Shown: positions 1 through 9,180 of the stretch, piece after piece
Numbering within the stretch: position 1 is the first letter of the stretch
Layout: every line of letters starts with the position of its first letter
NCBI RefSeq assembly: GCF_014648655.1
Contig: NZ_BMRN01000011.1
Span: 172,786 to 236,785, forward strand
Length of the DNA stretch: 64,000 nt
Source: Streptomyces atratus
GTDB lineage: Bacteria; Actinomycetota; Actinomycetes; Streptomycetales; Streptomycetaceae
Direction of reading: 5' to 3'
Notes under the pieces: generated by a model
Seen by the model: the letters and a program-made list of their open reading frames with translations, nothing else
Told to the model about the DNA's origin: nothing
Databases searched by the model: none
Translations under genes and position numbers: made by a program

Positions 1-44
1 GCGACGCGAACGAATTGTCGGCGTTCCGGCGCAGAATGGGGGGC

Positions 45-1940
45 ATGACTGAGATCACTGGCTCGACGGCCCCCACCGCACCGGCGACCGCTTCCGCACC
101 GGCGACCGCTTCCGCACCGGAGTGGGAGCAGCGTTTCCGGGCGCCGCGGGTGTCGTTGCCCGACTGGGCGGAGGACGCGCCGGACCGCGCGCTGTTCGTC
201 TCCAATGCCACGGGGACTTACGAGCTGTACGCATGGGACCGCGCGACCGGCAAGCAGCGTCAGGTGACCGACCGGCCGAACGGGACGACTGACGGCGTGC
301 TGACACCGGACGGCGAGTCGATCTGGTGGTTCAGCGACACCGACGGGGACGAGTTCGGGGTGTGGATGCGCCAGCCGTTCCACGGCGGCGAGGGCGAGGA
401 GGCGGTGGACGAGCCGGCGGCACCCGGTCTCAGTGCCTCGTACCCGGCCGGGCTCGCGATCGGGCGTGACGGTACGGCGGTGGTCGGCCGTTCGACCGAC
501 GAGGACGGGACGACGGTCCATGTCGTACGGCCCGGGGCCGCGCCCGTGGAGATCTACCGCCACCGCGAGTCGGCGGGCGTCGGCGACCTGTCGTACGACG
601 GGACGCTGATCGCCCTCGAGCACACCGAGCACGGCGATGCGATGCACTCCGCGCTGCGCGTGGTGCGGCCCGACGGGTCGACGGTCGCCGAACTGGACGA
701 CACCGAGGGCGGTACGAAGGAGCTGGGCCTGTCCGTGCTGGGCTTCGCCCCCGTCGCCGGGGACACGAGGCTGCTGGTCGGGCATCAGCGGCGGGGCCGC
801 TGGGAGCCGATGATCTGGGATCCGATGACGGGCACGGAGACGGACCTCGCGATCGACCTGCCCGGTGATGTGGGCGCCGAGTGGTATCCGGACGCCTCCG
901 CGCTGCTGATCGTGCACGGCTTCGAGGCCCGCAGCGACCTGTGGCGGTACGAGCCGGGGGCGGGCAGCGCTCCCGTCCGGGTGGATACCCCCGCGGGTTC
1001 GGTGTCGGGAGCCACGGCCCGGCCCGACGGCACGGTGGAGTACCTGTGGTCGTCGGCCGCGCAGCCGCCCGTCATCCGGTCCACCTCGGGTGCGGTGGTG
1101 CTCGATCCGCCCGGCTTGAAGGCTCCGGCCTCCGTGCCGCTGGAGGACGTGTGGGTGGACGGGCCCGGGGGCCGCGTCCACGCTCTCGTGCAGCGGCCCG
1201 CCGCCCCGGCGGAGGGCCCGTTTCCCACCGTCTTCGAGATCCACGGCGGACCGACCTGGCACGACAGCGACGCCTTCGCCTCCGGCCCAGCCGCCTGGGT
1301 GGACCACGGCTACGCGGTCGTCCGGGTCAACTACCGCGGCTCCACCGGATACGGCCGCGCCTGGACGGACGCGCTCAAGCACCGGGTCGGTCTGATCGAG
1401 CTGGAGGACATCGCCGCGGTACGGGAGTGGGCGGTGAAGTCCGGGCTCGCGGACCCGGCGAAGCTGGTCCTGGCCGGTGGCTCCTGGGGCGGCTATCTGA
1501 CCCTGCTCGGCCTCGGTACGCAGCCGGACGACTGGGCCCTGGGCCTGGCGGCGGTCCCGGTCGCCGACTACGTCACGGCGTATCACGACGAGATGGAGGA
1601 CCTGAAGGCGATGGACCGCACACTGCTGGGCGGCACGCCGGAGGAGGTTCCCGAGCGTTTCGAGGCCTCGTCCCCGCTGACGTACGTCGACGCCGTACGG
1701 TCGCCGGTCTACATCTCTGCGGGCGTCAACGACCCGCGCTGCCCGATCCGCCAGGTCGAGAATTACGTGGACCGGCTGAAGGGCCGTGACGCGGTGCACG
1801 AGGTCTACCGGTACGACGCGGGACACGGTTCGCTCGTCGTGGAGGAGCGGATCAAGCAGTTCCGGCTGGAACTCGACTTCGCCCAGCGCCACCTGGCCAC
1901 GGTGAGCGCCCCCGCCTCTTCGAGCCTGTCCGGCGGATAG
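45..1940 (+). CDS. S9 family peptidase (prolyl oligopeptidase type)
   Basis: Serine peptidase of the prolyl oligopeptidase/acylaminoacyl peptidase family, which cleaves short peptides, probably in the cytoplasm since no signal peptide is visible. The N-terminal two thirds read as a beta-propeller (repeats such as DRATGKQRQVTDRPNGTTDG). The C-terminal third is an alpha/beta hydrolase with the oxyanion segment EIHGGPTW, the nucleophile elbow GGSWGGYL, an Asp in NDPRCP and a His in DAGHGS, so the catalytic triad looks complete. Start chosen at ATG 45 (MTEITGS), just after a G-rich run; in-frame ATG 36 and TTG 15 are alternatives. Single gene in the visible context; its upstream neighbour is outside the window. 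Confidence 0.88.
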   Translation: MTEITGSTAPTAPATASAPATASAPEWEQRFRAPRVSLPDWAEDAPDRALFVSNATGTYELYAWDRATGKQRQVTDRPNGTTDGVLTPDGESIWWFSDTDGDEFGVWMRQPFHGGEGEEAVDEPAAPGLSASYPAGLAIGRDGTAVVGRSTDEDGTTVHVVRPGAAPVEIYRHRESAGVGDLSYDGTLIALEHTEHGDAMHSALRVVRPDGSTVAELDDTEGGTKELGLSVLGFAPVAGDTRLLVGHQRRGRWEPMIWDPMTGTETDLAIDLPGDVGAEWYPDASALLIVHGFEARSDLWRYEPGAGSAPVRVDTPAGSVSGATARPDGTVEYLWSSAAQPPVIRSTSGAVVLDPPGLKAPASVPLEDVWVDGPGGRVHALVQRPAAPAEGPFPTVFEIHGGPTWHDSDAFASGPAAWVDHGYAVVRVNYRGSTGYGRAWTDALKHRVGLIELEDIAAVREWAVKSGLADPAKLVLAGGSWGGYLTLLGLGTQPDDWALGLAAVPVADYVTAYHDEMEDLKAMDRTLLGGTPEEVPERFEASSPLTYVDAVRSPVYISAGVNDPRCPIRQVENYVDRLKGRDAVHEVYRYDAGHGSLVVEERIKQFRLELDFAQRHLATVSAPASSSLSGG

Positions 1941-2234
1941 GGGCGTCTGTCCCTGCTGCACGAAGCCCGCACGACACCACCGCCACAGGCCGTCGGGAGC
2001 CTGTCCGGCTGTCGAGGACGACCCCGCCGGTCCCGCCACCGGGCGTCCGACGCGCCCGGGCGGGCCGATTCGAGCACGCCGGTGATCGAGGACAAATCGG
2101 TGACCGGCGAGCAACGCCGCGCGGTCGGGGTGCCGAGCCGGACGCCGATGGCCACCGGCCCCGTCGGCACCGCGGCCGCGCCCCACCCGGCACCCCGCTC
2201 CGGGCGACCGGAGCGGGGACCGTACCGTGGAGGG

Positions 2235-3125
2235 GTGTACCGGTTCCTGCTGACCCCGCGATGGTGGGGGATCAACCTTTTCGTCGTGCTGGCCATCCCG
2301 TTCTGCATCTTCATGGGCACCTGGCAGCTCGGCCGCTTCGAGGATCGCGTGCAGACGCACGACGCCGCCGAGAAGCAGCCCGCCCCGGGCACGAGGGCCG
2401 CCGAGCCGATCGACGACCTCCTGCCCGTCGACACGGTGACCTCGGGCCGCCCCGCCACCGCCACCGGCCGGTACGCCGACCAGTTCCTGGTACCCGGCCG
2501 GGAGTTGGACGACAAGAGCGGCTTCTATGTCCTGAACATGCTCCGCACGGACAGCGGCAAGGCCCTGCCGGTGGTGCGCGGCTGGCTGCCCGGCGAGCCC
2601 GGCCACACCGCCGTGCCCGCCGCACCGACCGGCGAGGTCACGGTGACCGGTGACCTCCAGGCGTCCGAGAACGCCGGCACCGCGGGCGTCGACACGGCGG
2701 GTGGGCTCCCGGACGGTCAGCTCGGCATGATCAGCGCCGCTTCCCTGGTCAACCTCGTCCCGTACGACGTCTACGACGCATGGGTGACGCTCCAGGACAC
2801 CGGCTCCAGCGGCGCGCTGCGTCCCGTACCGGCCGCCGTGCCGCAGGGCACCGGGCTCGATCTGAAGGCCTTCCAGAACCTCGGCTACACCGGCGAGTGG
2901 TTCGTCTTCGCCGGGTTCGTGCTCTTCATGTGGTTCCGGCTGGTCCGCCGCGAGGCCGAAGCGGCGCGGGATCTCAAGCTCGGCCTCATGGACGGCGCGG
3001 ATGCGTATGCAGATGCGGATGCGGATGCGGATGCGGATGCGGATGCGGATGCGGGCAAGGGTGCGGGCACGAACACCGGCCCCACCGATCCCGCCGACTC
3101 CGACGTGAGCGCCGGCACGGCCTGA
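2235..3125 (+). CDS. SURF1 family cytochrome oxidase assembly protein
   Basis: SURF1-like membrane protein of about 296 aa, a family that assists assembly of the haem A-containing cytochrome c oxidase. It has the usual two-helix hairpin topology: a first membrane segment in WWGINLFVVLAIPFCIFMG near residues 9-32, an extracytoplasmic middle with the family signature GTWQLGRF and VVRGWLPG, and a second segment (GEWFVFAGFVLFMWFRLV) near 220-238. The open frame extends upstream, but GTG 2235 follows a GGAGGG-like ribosome site and gives the usual VYRFLLTPRWW start. The C-terminal tail carries an odd Asp-Ala repeat (positions 3000-3053) and is otherwise hydrophilic. It is followed by a strong terminator. 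Confidence 0.88.
   Translation: MYRFLLTPRWWGINLFVVLAIPFCIFMGTWQLGRFEDRVQTHDAAEKQPAPGTRAAEPIDDLLPVDTVTSGRPATATGRYADQFLVPGRELDDKSGFYVLNMLRTDSGKALPVVRGWLPGEPGHTAVPAAPTGEVTVTGDLQASENAGTAGVDTAGGLPDGQLGMISAASLVNLVPYDVYDAWVTLQDTGSSGALRPVPAAVPQGTGLDLKAFQNLGYTGEWFVFAGFVLFMWFRLVRREAEAARDLKLGLMDGADAYADADADADADADADAGKGAGTNTGPTDPADSDVSAGTA
3000..3053 (+). repeat. Hexanucleotide repeat encoding Asp-Ala
   Basis: Nine units of six bases, all but one reading GATGCG (the second is TATGCA), lie in frame at the 3' end of the SURF1-like gene and encode alternating Asp-Ala. Such a tract is prone to slippage in whole units and would change tail length without breaking the frame. Confidence 0.9.
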
Positions 3126-3150
3126 GACAGACACCTGAGACAGGCATACG

Positions 3151-3185
3151 TGAGGGGCCCGCCGAATCGACCGGCGGGCCCCTCA
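3151..3185. terminator. Bidirectional hairpin terminator
   Basis: Perfect 14-bp inverted repeat (TGAGGGGCCCGCCG and its complement) with a 7-base loop, placed between the convergent SURF1-like gene and the membrane partner of the sigma factor. No strong T-run follows, which is normal for Streptomyces hairpin terminators. Confidence 0.85.
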
Positions 3186-3214
3186 CGCATGCGTCGTACG
3201 CCGCCGCCCCTGCG

Positions 3215-4585
3215 TCACGTCGCGGGGGCCAGCACCCCGGTCCGGTAGATCGTGCCCGCGCATGCGTTGGAGATCTTCGTCTCCGCGACCGGCGCCCCCG
3301 CCTCCGGCGTGTGCGTCACGGCAACGCTGCCGTCCAGCACCCCGCCGCCGTCCTCGCTGCCGAACTGCGCAGCCGTATCCGAAGTCCCGTCAGTGGTACC
3401 CGTACCGGCACCGGCGGCAGCGGCGCCGCCCGCGCTGTCCGTGCCGCCCGTGGGTGTCGGGCTAGGTGAACCTCCGGAGGTCGGACAGGTGTCCTTCGGC
3501 ACCCAGGCGAACTTCACCTCGTACGCCATGGCCGGTTTCAGCAGCATCGTCCCCTGCTCCTGCGAGGGGTCGGGCAGTCCGGCCGCCGCGTCACCCGCGG
3601 TGTGCTGGACGACCGTGATCCTGGCCGGGTCGGCCGCGCCCATCGCCTGGAAGCCCACGCTGCCGCTGCCGCTCACCGAACAGTTCTTGCCGGAGACATT
3701 GGCGATCCGGAACGTGCCGTACACCGTGCCGTCGGCACCCGCCGCGCCCGTCTCGGCCGAGACGACACCGAGCTGACCCGGATCGCAGGTCGGCATGGAG
3801 GACGCTGCGGGGTTGTCCGGGTCGGCGACCCCGCCGACCAGGTTGCCGCCGGCGCCCTGGCCACGGCTGTCGGACGGACTGCTCGTGCTCGTCGGCTGGT
3901 TCCGGCCGCCGTCGGCCTGCCCGTCGGTGCTGCCGCCGCTGCTCTTCCCGCCGGCTCCCGAGCCGTTGTCGGTGCCGTTGCCGCCCTGCGCCTGCTCGCC
4001 GTGTCCGGCTATCGCGGGGTTGGCGGTGCTCGAACCGTCGGAGTTCGCAACATGGACGAAGGCGGGGACCGCGGTGCCGATGAGCAGCGCCGCTGCCGCC
4101 ATACCGACGACGGCCTGCCGCCGCCTGGCGCGCCGCGCGGGCACCGCGCGGTACAGATGGTCGAGGGTGCCGTCGCGGGGTTCGATGTGCTGGACGGCCC
4201 CGCGCAGCATGCGGCCCAGCGCGGCCTCGTCCATGTCCGGGCCGCCACCGCCCCCCGGGCCGGAACCCGCGCCCGGGCCCTCGCCGAAGAGGCTGCTCAG
4301 CCCCCCGAGTTCGGCCGTCTCAGCGGCTGCGTCGCCCTCACAGAGGTCACCCGCGCCTCCCACGGACGCGAGGTCCCGATCCGCGGGGTCCCGGTCCGCC
4401 TGATCCGTATCCGTGTCCGTATCCGAGTTCGCGTCCGACTTCGCGTCCGACTTCGCGTCCGACTTCGCGCCCGGGTTCACATGCGAGGCGCTCTCCGGCC
4501 CGTCGTTCACAATTCCGTTTCCAGTCCGGTCAATCCGATGCTCACGCTCGTGGCTGTTCTCGTTCCTGCGGTAGCGCCGACTCAT
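3215..4585 (-). CDS. Membrane protein paired with ECF sigma factor (possible anti-sigma)
   Basis: 456-aa protein with a long hydrophilic cytoplasmic N-terminus, a single membrane helix near residues 158-180 (AVVGMAAAALLIGTAVPAFV) preceded by an Arg-rich stretch RRARRRQ, and a Ser/Gly/Thr-rich extracytoplasmic domain of about 270 aa containing paired Cys residues. Residues 40-70 are low complexity (KSDA repeats, then DTDTDT). Its start overlaps the stop of the sigma factor gene by four bases, so the two are translationally coupled. Position and single-pass topology suggest it regulates that sigma factor, but no zinc-binding HxxxCxxC anti-sigma motif is visible. The role is inferred from context, not from a recognised domain. 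Confidence 0.7.
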   Translation of the reverse strand: MSRRYRRNENSHEREHRIDRTGNGIVNDGPESASHVNPGAKSDAKSDAKSDANSDTDTDTDQADRDPADRDLASVGGAGDLCEGDAAAETAELGGLSSLFGEGPGAGSGPGGGGGPDMDEAALGRMLRGAVQHIEPRDGTLDHLYRAVPARRARRRQAVVGMAAAALLIGTAVPAFVHVANSDGSSTANPAIAGHGEQAQGGNGTDNGSGAGGKSSGGSTDGQADGGRNQPTSTSSPSDSRGQGAGGNLVGGVADPDNPAASSMPTCDPGQLGVVSAETGAAGADGTVYGTFRIANVSGKNCSVSGSGSVGFQAMGAADPARITVVQHTAGDAAAGLPDPSQEQGTMLLKPAMAYEVKFAWVPKDTCPTSGGSPSPTPTGGTDSAGGAAAAGAGTGTTDGTSDTAAQFGSEDGGGVLDGSVAVTHTPEAGAPVAETKISNACAGTIYRTGVLAPAT

Positions 4586-5244
4586 CCCTGCGCCTCCATC
4601 ACGACGCGCAGCGCCGCGATCCCACGGGAGCCGTACGCCTTGACCGACCCCAGAGAGATGCCCAGCGTCTCGGCCACCTGGGCCTCCGTCATGTCCGCGA
4701 AGTAACGCAGCACCAGCACCTCCCGCTGGCGCCGTTGCAGCCCCCGCATCGCTTTGATCAGCGCGTCCCGCTCCAACTGGTCGTACGCGCCCTCTTCCGC
4801 GCTCGCCATGTCCGGCATGGGCTTGGACAGCAGCTTCAGCCCGAGGATGCGGCGGCGCAGCGCGGAGCGCGACAGGTTGACGACGGTCTGGCGCAGATAC
4901 GCGAGTGTCTTCTCGGGGTCCCGTACCCGGCTGCGCGCCGAGTGCACACGGATGAACGCCTCCTGCACGACGTCCTCACATGAGGCGGTGTCGTCCAGGA
5001 GCAGAGCCGCGAGGCCCAGCAGCGAACGGTAGTGGGCCCGATAGGTCTCGGTGAGATGGTCGACCGTGGTTCCGGCAGCCACGCTCTCCTCAGCACCCTC
5101 GCGCTGCGACGGCAGCCTTGCGGGACGTGCAGCGGGCATGGGCGCAATCACCGGCATACCGCCGGGTGCGCGGGGCCGTCTGAGCGGACGCACCGAAGCG
5201 CCGCGCAAGGGGCCCACCACTGTGATATCGAGAACCTCTGCCAC
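4582..5244 (-). CDS. ECF (SigE-type) RNA polymerase sigma factor
   Basis: 220-aa sigma-70 family factor of the extracytoplasmic-function group. Region 2 lies near residues 60-130 (TYRAHYRSLLGLAALLLDD, then DVVQEAFIRVH) and region 4 near 165-215 (RQREVLVLRYFADMTEAQVAETLG followed by the recognition helix SLGSVKAYGSRG). About 55 residues precede region 2, longer than usual; an in-frame ATG giving MPVIAPMPAAR is a plausible shorter start. It is the first gene of a two-gene unit with the overlapping membrane protein downstream, the common layout for a sigma factor and its membrane regulator. Confidence 0.9.
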   Translation of the reverse strand: MAEVLDITVVGPLRGASVRPLRRPRAPGGMPVIAPMPAARPARLPSQREGAEESVAAGTTVDHLTETYRAHYRSLLGLAALLLDDTASCEDVVQEAFIRVHSARSRVRDPEKTLAYLRQTVVNLSRSALRRRILGLKLLSKPMPDMASAEEGAYDQLERDALIKAMRGLQRRQREVLVLRYFADMTEAQVAETLGISLGSVKAYGSRGIAALRVVMEAQG

Positions 5245-5517
5245 GCCAGTTGGACACGTTTCCCCCCGTCAGGGTTGTACGCGCGCGGCACCACGTTCGT
5301 CGCAGTGCGAGATGCCCTCATACGTACCTGCTCTTCCACAAATGCCCCGAATATGCGCCCCGCCGTGCAAGAAGTGACCGCGTAGACGCGCGCTCCCCGG
5401 CCGACGGTTGCACCAGGCCGAAAGGTCATCGTCGGATACCCCGACACCCCAGCTCAAGAGGTTCAGACCTTCAACTTGCTCACAGGGCATTCACAGAGAG
5501 TACAAAACAGGTTCGAA

Positions 5518-6582
5518 TCAGACCCGGGGAAATTCGGCAGCCACCGATTCGGCGATCTGCGCCACGTTCAACGCCGCTCCCTTGCGGAGGTTGTCGCCGC
5601 AGACGAACAGCTCCAGGCCCCTGGGATCGTCCAGTGACCTGCGCACCCGCCCGACCCAGGTCGGATCGGTGCCGACGACGTCGGACGGTGTCGGGAAGTC
5701 CCCCGCTCCCGGGCTGTCGTAGAGCACCACGCCCGGCGCCGTCGCCAGGATCTCGTGGGCCCGGTCGACCGCGATCTCGTTCTCGAACCGCGCGTGCACG
5801 GACATCGAGTGCGTCGCGACGACGGGTACGTAGACACAGGTCGCCGCCACCCGCAGGCTGGGCAGGTCCAGGACCTTGCGGCACTCCTCACGGATCGCCA
5901 GTTCCTCCGACGACCAGCCTTCCCCGGCCTCGGTCCCGGCCCAGGGCACCACATTGAGGGCCACCGGCGCGGCAAAGGGGCTGCCGTCCGTGTCCCCCAG
6001 GGCCCGGCGTACGTCCCCGGGCTGCGTACCCAGTTCCGTACCGGCCACCATCGACAGCTGTTCGCGCAGCGCCGCGACACCGTCCCGGCCCGCCCCACTC
6101 ACCGCCTGGTACGAGGAGACGACCAGTTCCCGGACCCCGAATTCGGCGTGCAGCGCGCCGACCGCGACGATCAGCGAGAGCGTCGTGCAGTTCGGGCTCG
6201 CGACGATGCCGCGCGGCCTGATCCGCGCGGCATGCGGATTGATCTCGGGCACGACCAGCGGAACGTCCGGGTCCAGCCGGAACGCGGCGGAGTCGTCGAT
6301 GACAACCGTGCCCTTGGCGGCGGCGATCGGCGCCCACTGCGCGGAGACTGCGTCGGGCACCAGGAACAGCGCCACGTCGACGTCGTCGAAGGCGTCCTCG
6401 GTGAGTTCGAGGACTTCGCTCTCCTCGCCGCGCACCACCAGCTTGCGGCCGGCCGAACGCGGCGAGGCGATCAGTTTCACCTCGCCCCAGACATCCGCGT
6501 GCTGCGAAAGGATCTGGAGCATGACGCCGCCGATCGCCCCGGTCGCTCCGACGACCGCGAGCGAAGGACGGCGGGCGGTCAT
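5518..6582 (-). CDS. asd: Aspartate-semialdehyde dehydrogenase
   Basis: NADPH-dependent reduction of L-aspartyl-4-phosphate to aspartate semialdehyde, feeding lysine/diaminopimelate, threonine and methionine synthesis. The nucleotide-binding loop GATGAIG is at residues 12-18 and the catalytic Cys132 sits in ASPNCTTLS. The C-terminal substrate region contains VATHSMSVHARFE. At 354 aa it is normal to slightly long for the family. ATG 6582 overlaps the stop of the upstream aspartokinase gene by four bases, so ask and asd are translationally coupled and catalyse consecutive steps. Confidence 0.95.
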   Translation of the reverse strand: MTARRPSLAVVGATGAIGGVMLQILSQHADVWGEVKLIASPRSAGRKLVVRGEESEVLELTEDAFDDVDVALFLVPDAVSAQWAPIAAAKGTVVIDDSAAFRLDPDVPLVVPEINPHAARIRPRGIVASPNCTTLSLIVAVGALHAEFGVRELVVSSYQAVSGAGRDGVAALREQLSMVAGTELGTQPGDVRRALGDTDGSPFAAPVALNVVPWAGTEAGEGWSSEELAIREECRKVLDLPSLRVAATCVYVPVVATHSMSVHARFENEIAVDRAHEILATAPGVVLYDSPGAGDFPTPSDVVGTDPTWVGRVRRSLDDPRGLELFVCGDNLRKGAALNVAQIAESVAAEFPRV

Positions 6583-7850
6583 CGGCCGGTACCGCCGTAG
6601 ACGACGGCCTCGTCGGAATCGCTGTCGAGACCGAAGGCGGTGTGCACGGCGCGCACGGCCTCGTTGACGTCGTCGGCGCGGGTGACCACCGAGATGCGGA
6701 TCTCGGACGTCGAGATGAGCTCGATGTTCACACCGGCGTCCGACAGCGCCTCGAAGAAGCCCGCCGTGACACCCGGGTTGGTCTTCATGCCGGCGCCGAC
6801 CAGGGAGATCTTCGCGATCTGGTCGTCGTAGCGCAGCGACTCGAAGCCGATGGTGCCGCGGTTGCGCTCCAGGGCGTCGATGGCCTTGCGGCCCTCGGCC
6901 TTCGGCAGCGTGAACGAGATGTCGGTCAGACCGGTCGCCGCGGCGGAGACGTTCTGCACCACCATGTCGATGTTGACTTCCGCATTCGCGATGGCGCGGA
7001 AGATCGCGGCGGCCTCGCCCGGCTTGTCGGGCACGCCGACGACGGTGATCTTGGCCTCGGAGACGTCATGGGCGACTCCGGAGATGATCGCGTGCTCCAC
7101 CTTCTGGTCCCCTTGCGGCTCGTTGCTGACCCAGGTTCCGCGCAGTCCGGAGAAGGACGAGCGGACATGGATCGGGATGTTGTAGCGGCGTGCGTATTCC
7201 ACGCACCGGTGCAGCAGCACCTTGGAGCCGGACGCGGCCAGCTCCAGCATGTCCTCGAAGGAGATCCAGTCGATCTTCCGGGCCTTCTTCACGACCCGCG
7301 GGTCGGCGGTGAAGACACCGTCCACATCGGTGTAGATCTCACAGACCTCGGCATCCAGCGCGGCCGCGAGCGCGACCGCGGTGGTGTCGGACCCGCCGCG
7401 GCCGAGGGTGGTGATGTCCTTCTTGTCCTGGGACACACCCTGGAACCCCGCGACGATCGCGATGTTCCCCTCGTCCAGCGCCGTACGGATACGGCCCGGC
7501 GTCACATCGATGATGCGCGCTTTGTTGTGGACCGAGTCGGTGATGACGCCTGCCTGGCTACCTGTGAACGACTGGGCCTCGTGGCCCAGGTTTTTGATCG
7601 CCATCGCCAGCAGGGCCATGGAGATCCGCTCTCCGGCGGTCAGCAGCATGTCGAACTCACGCCCGGCAGGGATCGGGGATACCTGCTCGGCGAGATCGAT
7701 CAACTCGTCCGTCGTGTCGCCCATCGCTGACACCACGACAACCACCTGGTTGCCGTTCTTCTTGGCATCGACGATTCGCTTGGCGACGCGCTTGATGCCT
7801 TCGGCATCGGCTACGGAGGAGCCTCCGTACTTCTGCACGACAAGGCCCAC
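6579..7850 (-). CDS. ask: Aspartate kinase
   Basis: 423-aa aspartokinase catalysing ATP-dependent phosphorylation of aspartate, the committed step of the aspartate amino-acid family. The N-terminal kinase domain starts with the signature VVQKYGGSSVAD, has the GRGGSDTTAVALA segment, and is followed by two C-terminal ACT domains (KITVVGVPDKPGEAA and KISLVGAGMKTNPGV) that bind lysine/threonine effectors. In related Gram-positive enzymes an internal start yields a separate beta subunit containing the ACT domains; GTG codons near VEHAIISG make that possible here but it is not proven. It forms an operon with asd. Confidence 0.95.
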   Translation of the reverse strand: MGLVVQKYGGSSVADAEGIKRVAKRIVDAKKNGNQVVVVVSAMGDTTDELIDLAEQVSPIPAGREFDMLLTAGERISMALLAMAIKNLGHEAQSFTGSQAGVITDSVHNKARIIDVTPGRIRTALDEGNIAIVAGFQGVSQDKKDITTLGRGGSDTTAVALAAALDAEVCEIYTDVDGVFTADPRVVKKARKIDWISFEDMLELAASGSKVLLHRCVEYARRYNIPIHVRSSFSGLRGTWVSNEPQGDQKVEHAIISGVAHDVSEAKITVVGVPDKPGEAAAIFRAIANAEVNIDMVVQNVSAAATGLTDISFTLPKAEGRKAIDALERNRGTIGFESLRYDDQIAKISLVGAGMKTNPGVTAGFFEALSDAGVNIELISTSEIRISVVTRADDVNEAVRAVHTAFGLDSDSDEAVVYGGTGR

Positions 7851-8126
7851 GTGCGCTCCTCGCTCAGTCCATTACTGCGGTCGACTCAGTTTAACGAGCA
7901 GTCCGGAAACGCCCCGCCGATACCACATGGTGAGATGTCCCGCTCAGCACGTGATCATCGGCGTGTCGCCCCGAACTGCTCGTAAGGGGCTGCTGCCCGC
8001 CGATCGGGCCCTTACTCCCGTATGTGGCCCGGCCCACACGCGCGGCAAGCCGGGTCCGCGATTCATGAGCCACCCACCTCCAGCGTGGACCGGAACCTTA
8101 CGGTCCGCCCTTCGGAGGCCCCCGCC

Positions 8127-8468
8127 ATGCGTAAGCCGCTCCGCATGCTCCCCGTACTCCTGGCCCTGTCCGCCGTCCCCCTGGCCGCCGCCCCTGCCCA
8201 CGCGGGCGGCACCTGCTTCGCCGCCCGCGCCGCCGCCCCGATCTCCGCGGGCGCAAGCCCCTGGACCGGCAGCGTCGACTGCCTGGACCCGGGCACCCCG
8301 GTGAACGGCACCCGCCACGGCGCGGACGAGCGACCTGCGGGGATTGAGCCGCGAGCGACGGCGAAGCCGACGAAAGGAGTTCCAGCTGCTCCCGTCGGAG
8401 GTTGTGCGGGTGGTCGTCCGGATCGCGCCCGAGCGCGCGGTGACACTGCCACAGACAGGACAACGTGA
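8127..8468 (+). CDS. Small secreted protein, probably truncated or decayed at its C-terminus
   Basis: ATG 8127 follows a GGAGG ribosome site by eight bases and opens a convincing signal peptide (MRKPLRMLPVLLALSAVPL, then AAAPAHAGG). The next 40 residues look like a secreted protein with Cys residues. After about position 8325 third codon positions lose their G/C bias and the residues become arbitrary, so the original 3' end was probably replaced or lost. The stop falls inside a perfect hairpin. No family recognised. It lies between the oppositely oriented DUF5063 and ask genes and interrupts their co-transcription block. Confidence 0.45.
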   Translation: MRKPLRMLPVLLALSAVPLAAAPAHAGGTCFAARAAAPISAGASPWTGSVDCLDPGTPVNGTRHGADERPAGIEPRATAKPTKGVPAAPVGGCAGGRPDRARARGDTATDRTT

Positions 8469-8493
8469 CACTCGGACGTCGAGTGTCACGTTG
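8461..8493. terminator. Perfect hairpin with AACGTGACA/TGTCACGTT arms
   Basis: Fourteen-base arms (CAACGTGACACTCG and its exact complement) around a 5-base loop. It sits 28 bases beyond the stop of the minus-strand DUF5063 gene and covers the stop of the plus-strand small secreted ORF, so it may terminate both. The arm core AACGTGACA recurs with almost the same spacing at 21834 and 21923, so it might also be a protein site. Confidence 0.7.
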
Positions 8494-8520
8494 CCGTGAA
8501 GGGTGGATGGGCGCCGGGCG

Positions 8521-9180
8521 TTACTGCACCGGTCGCAGCCCCAGCGGGCCCGCGATCTCCTCGGCCATCACCCGGCCGGCCTCCTCGGCCAGCTCGTCGT
8601 CGACGGTCTCCGAGTCCGTGTCCAGGCCGTCCAGCTCCTGGAGGGGCTGATTCAGGCGGATGTGGGCGATGAGGGACTGGAGGGCGCGCAGAGTGGCGGA
8701 CGCGGTGGAGCCCCAGTTGGAGAAGTAGGAGAACTGCCACCACCACAGGGCCTCGGTCGTGCGGTCCTCTTCGTAGTGGGCCAGACCGTGGCGCAGATCG
8801 GTGACCAGGTCGGCCAGGTCGTCGGAGATACGGGCCGGCACCGGTGCCTTGCGGGGCTCGTACGGGTCGAAGACCTCGGAGTAGACGTCGATCGGCTCCA
8901 GCAGGGCGGCGAACCGCTCGCGCAGGCCGTCGGCGTCCGGCTCGGCGCCCAGATCCGGCTCGTAGCGCTCGTCGGGGACGATGTCCTCGTACGCACCGAG
9001 CCTGCCGCCCGCCAGCAGCAGCTGGGAGATCTGGAGCAGCAGGACGGGGACGGCCTCCTCGGGCTCCTCGACCTTGGACACCTCGGTGACCGCGACGATG
9101 AACGTCTTGATCTGGTCGGCGATCTGGACGGCGAAGTCGTCCGGGTCCTGCGTGACGGAGTTCAGCGTGGCGTCAGACAT
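8521..9180 (-). CDS. DUF5063 domain-containing protein
   Basis: 219-aa acidic, mostly helical soluble protein of the DUF5063 family, which in actinomycetes is characteristically found just downstream of recR. No signal peptide, membrane helix or catalytic motif is evident; conserved-looking parts are DFAVQIADQIKTFIVAV near the N-terminus and WWWQFSYFSNWGSTA in the C-terminal half. The biochemical role is unknown. Conserved linkage to ybaB-recR suggests a nucleic-acid or repair connection, but this is only guilt by association. Confidence 0.8.
   Translation of the reverse strand: MSDATLNSVTQDPDDFAVQIADQIKTFIVAVTEVSKVEEPEEAVPVLLLQISQLLLAGGRLGAYEDIVPDERYEPDLGAEPDADGLRERFAALLEPIDVYSEVFDPYEPRKAPVPARISDDLADLVTDLRHGLAHYEEDRTTEALWWWQFSYFSNWGSTASATLRALQSLIAHIRLNQPLQELDGLDTDSETVDDELAEEAGRVMAEEIAGPLGLRPVQ

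Noticed and set aside
1852..2193. Minus-strand open frame of 113 codons between the S9 peptidase and SURF1 genes
   Set aside because: Arg/Pro-rich composition typical of antisense reading of GC-rich DNA, no ribosome site or domain.
8325..8468. LPQTG in an alternative frame taken as a sortase signal
   Set aside because: No hydrophobic segment or basic tail follows and the frame has no start; chance occurrence.
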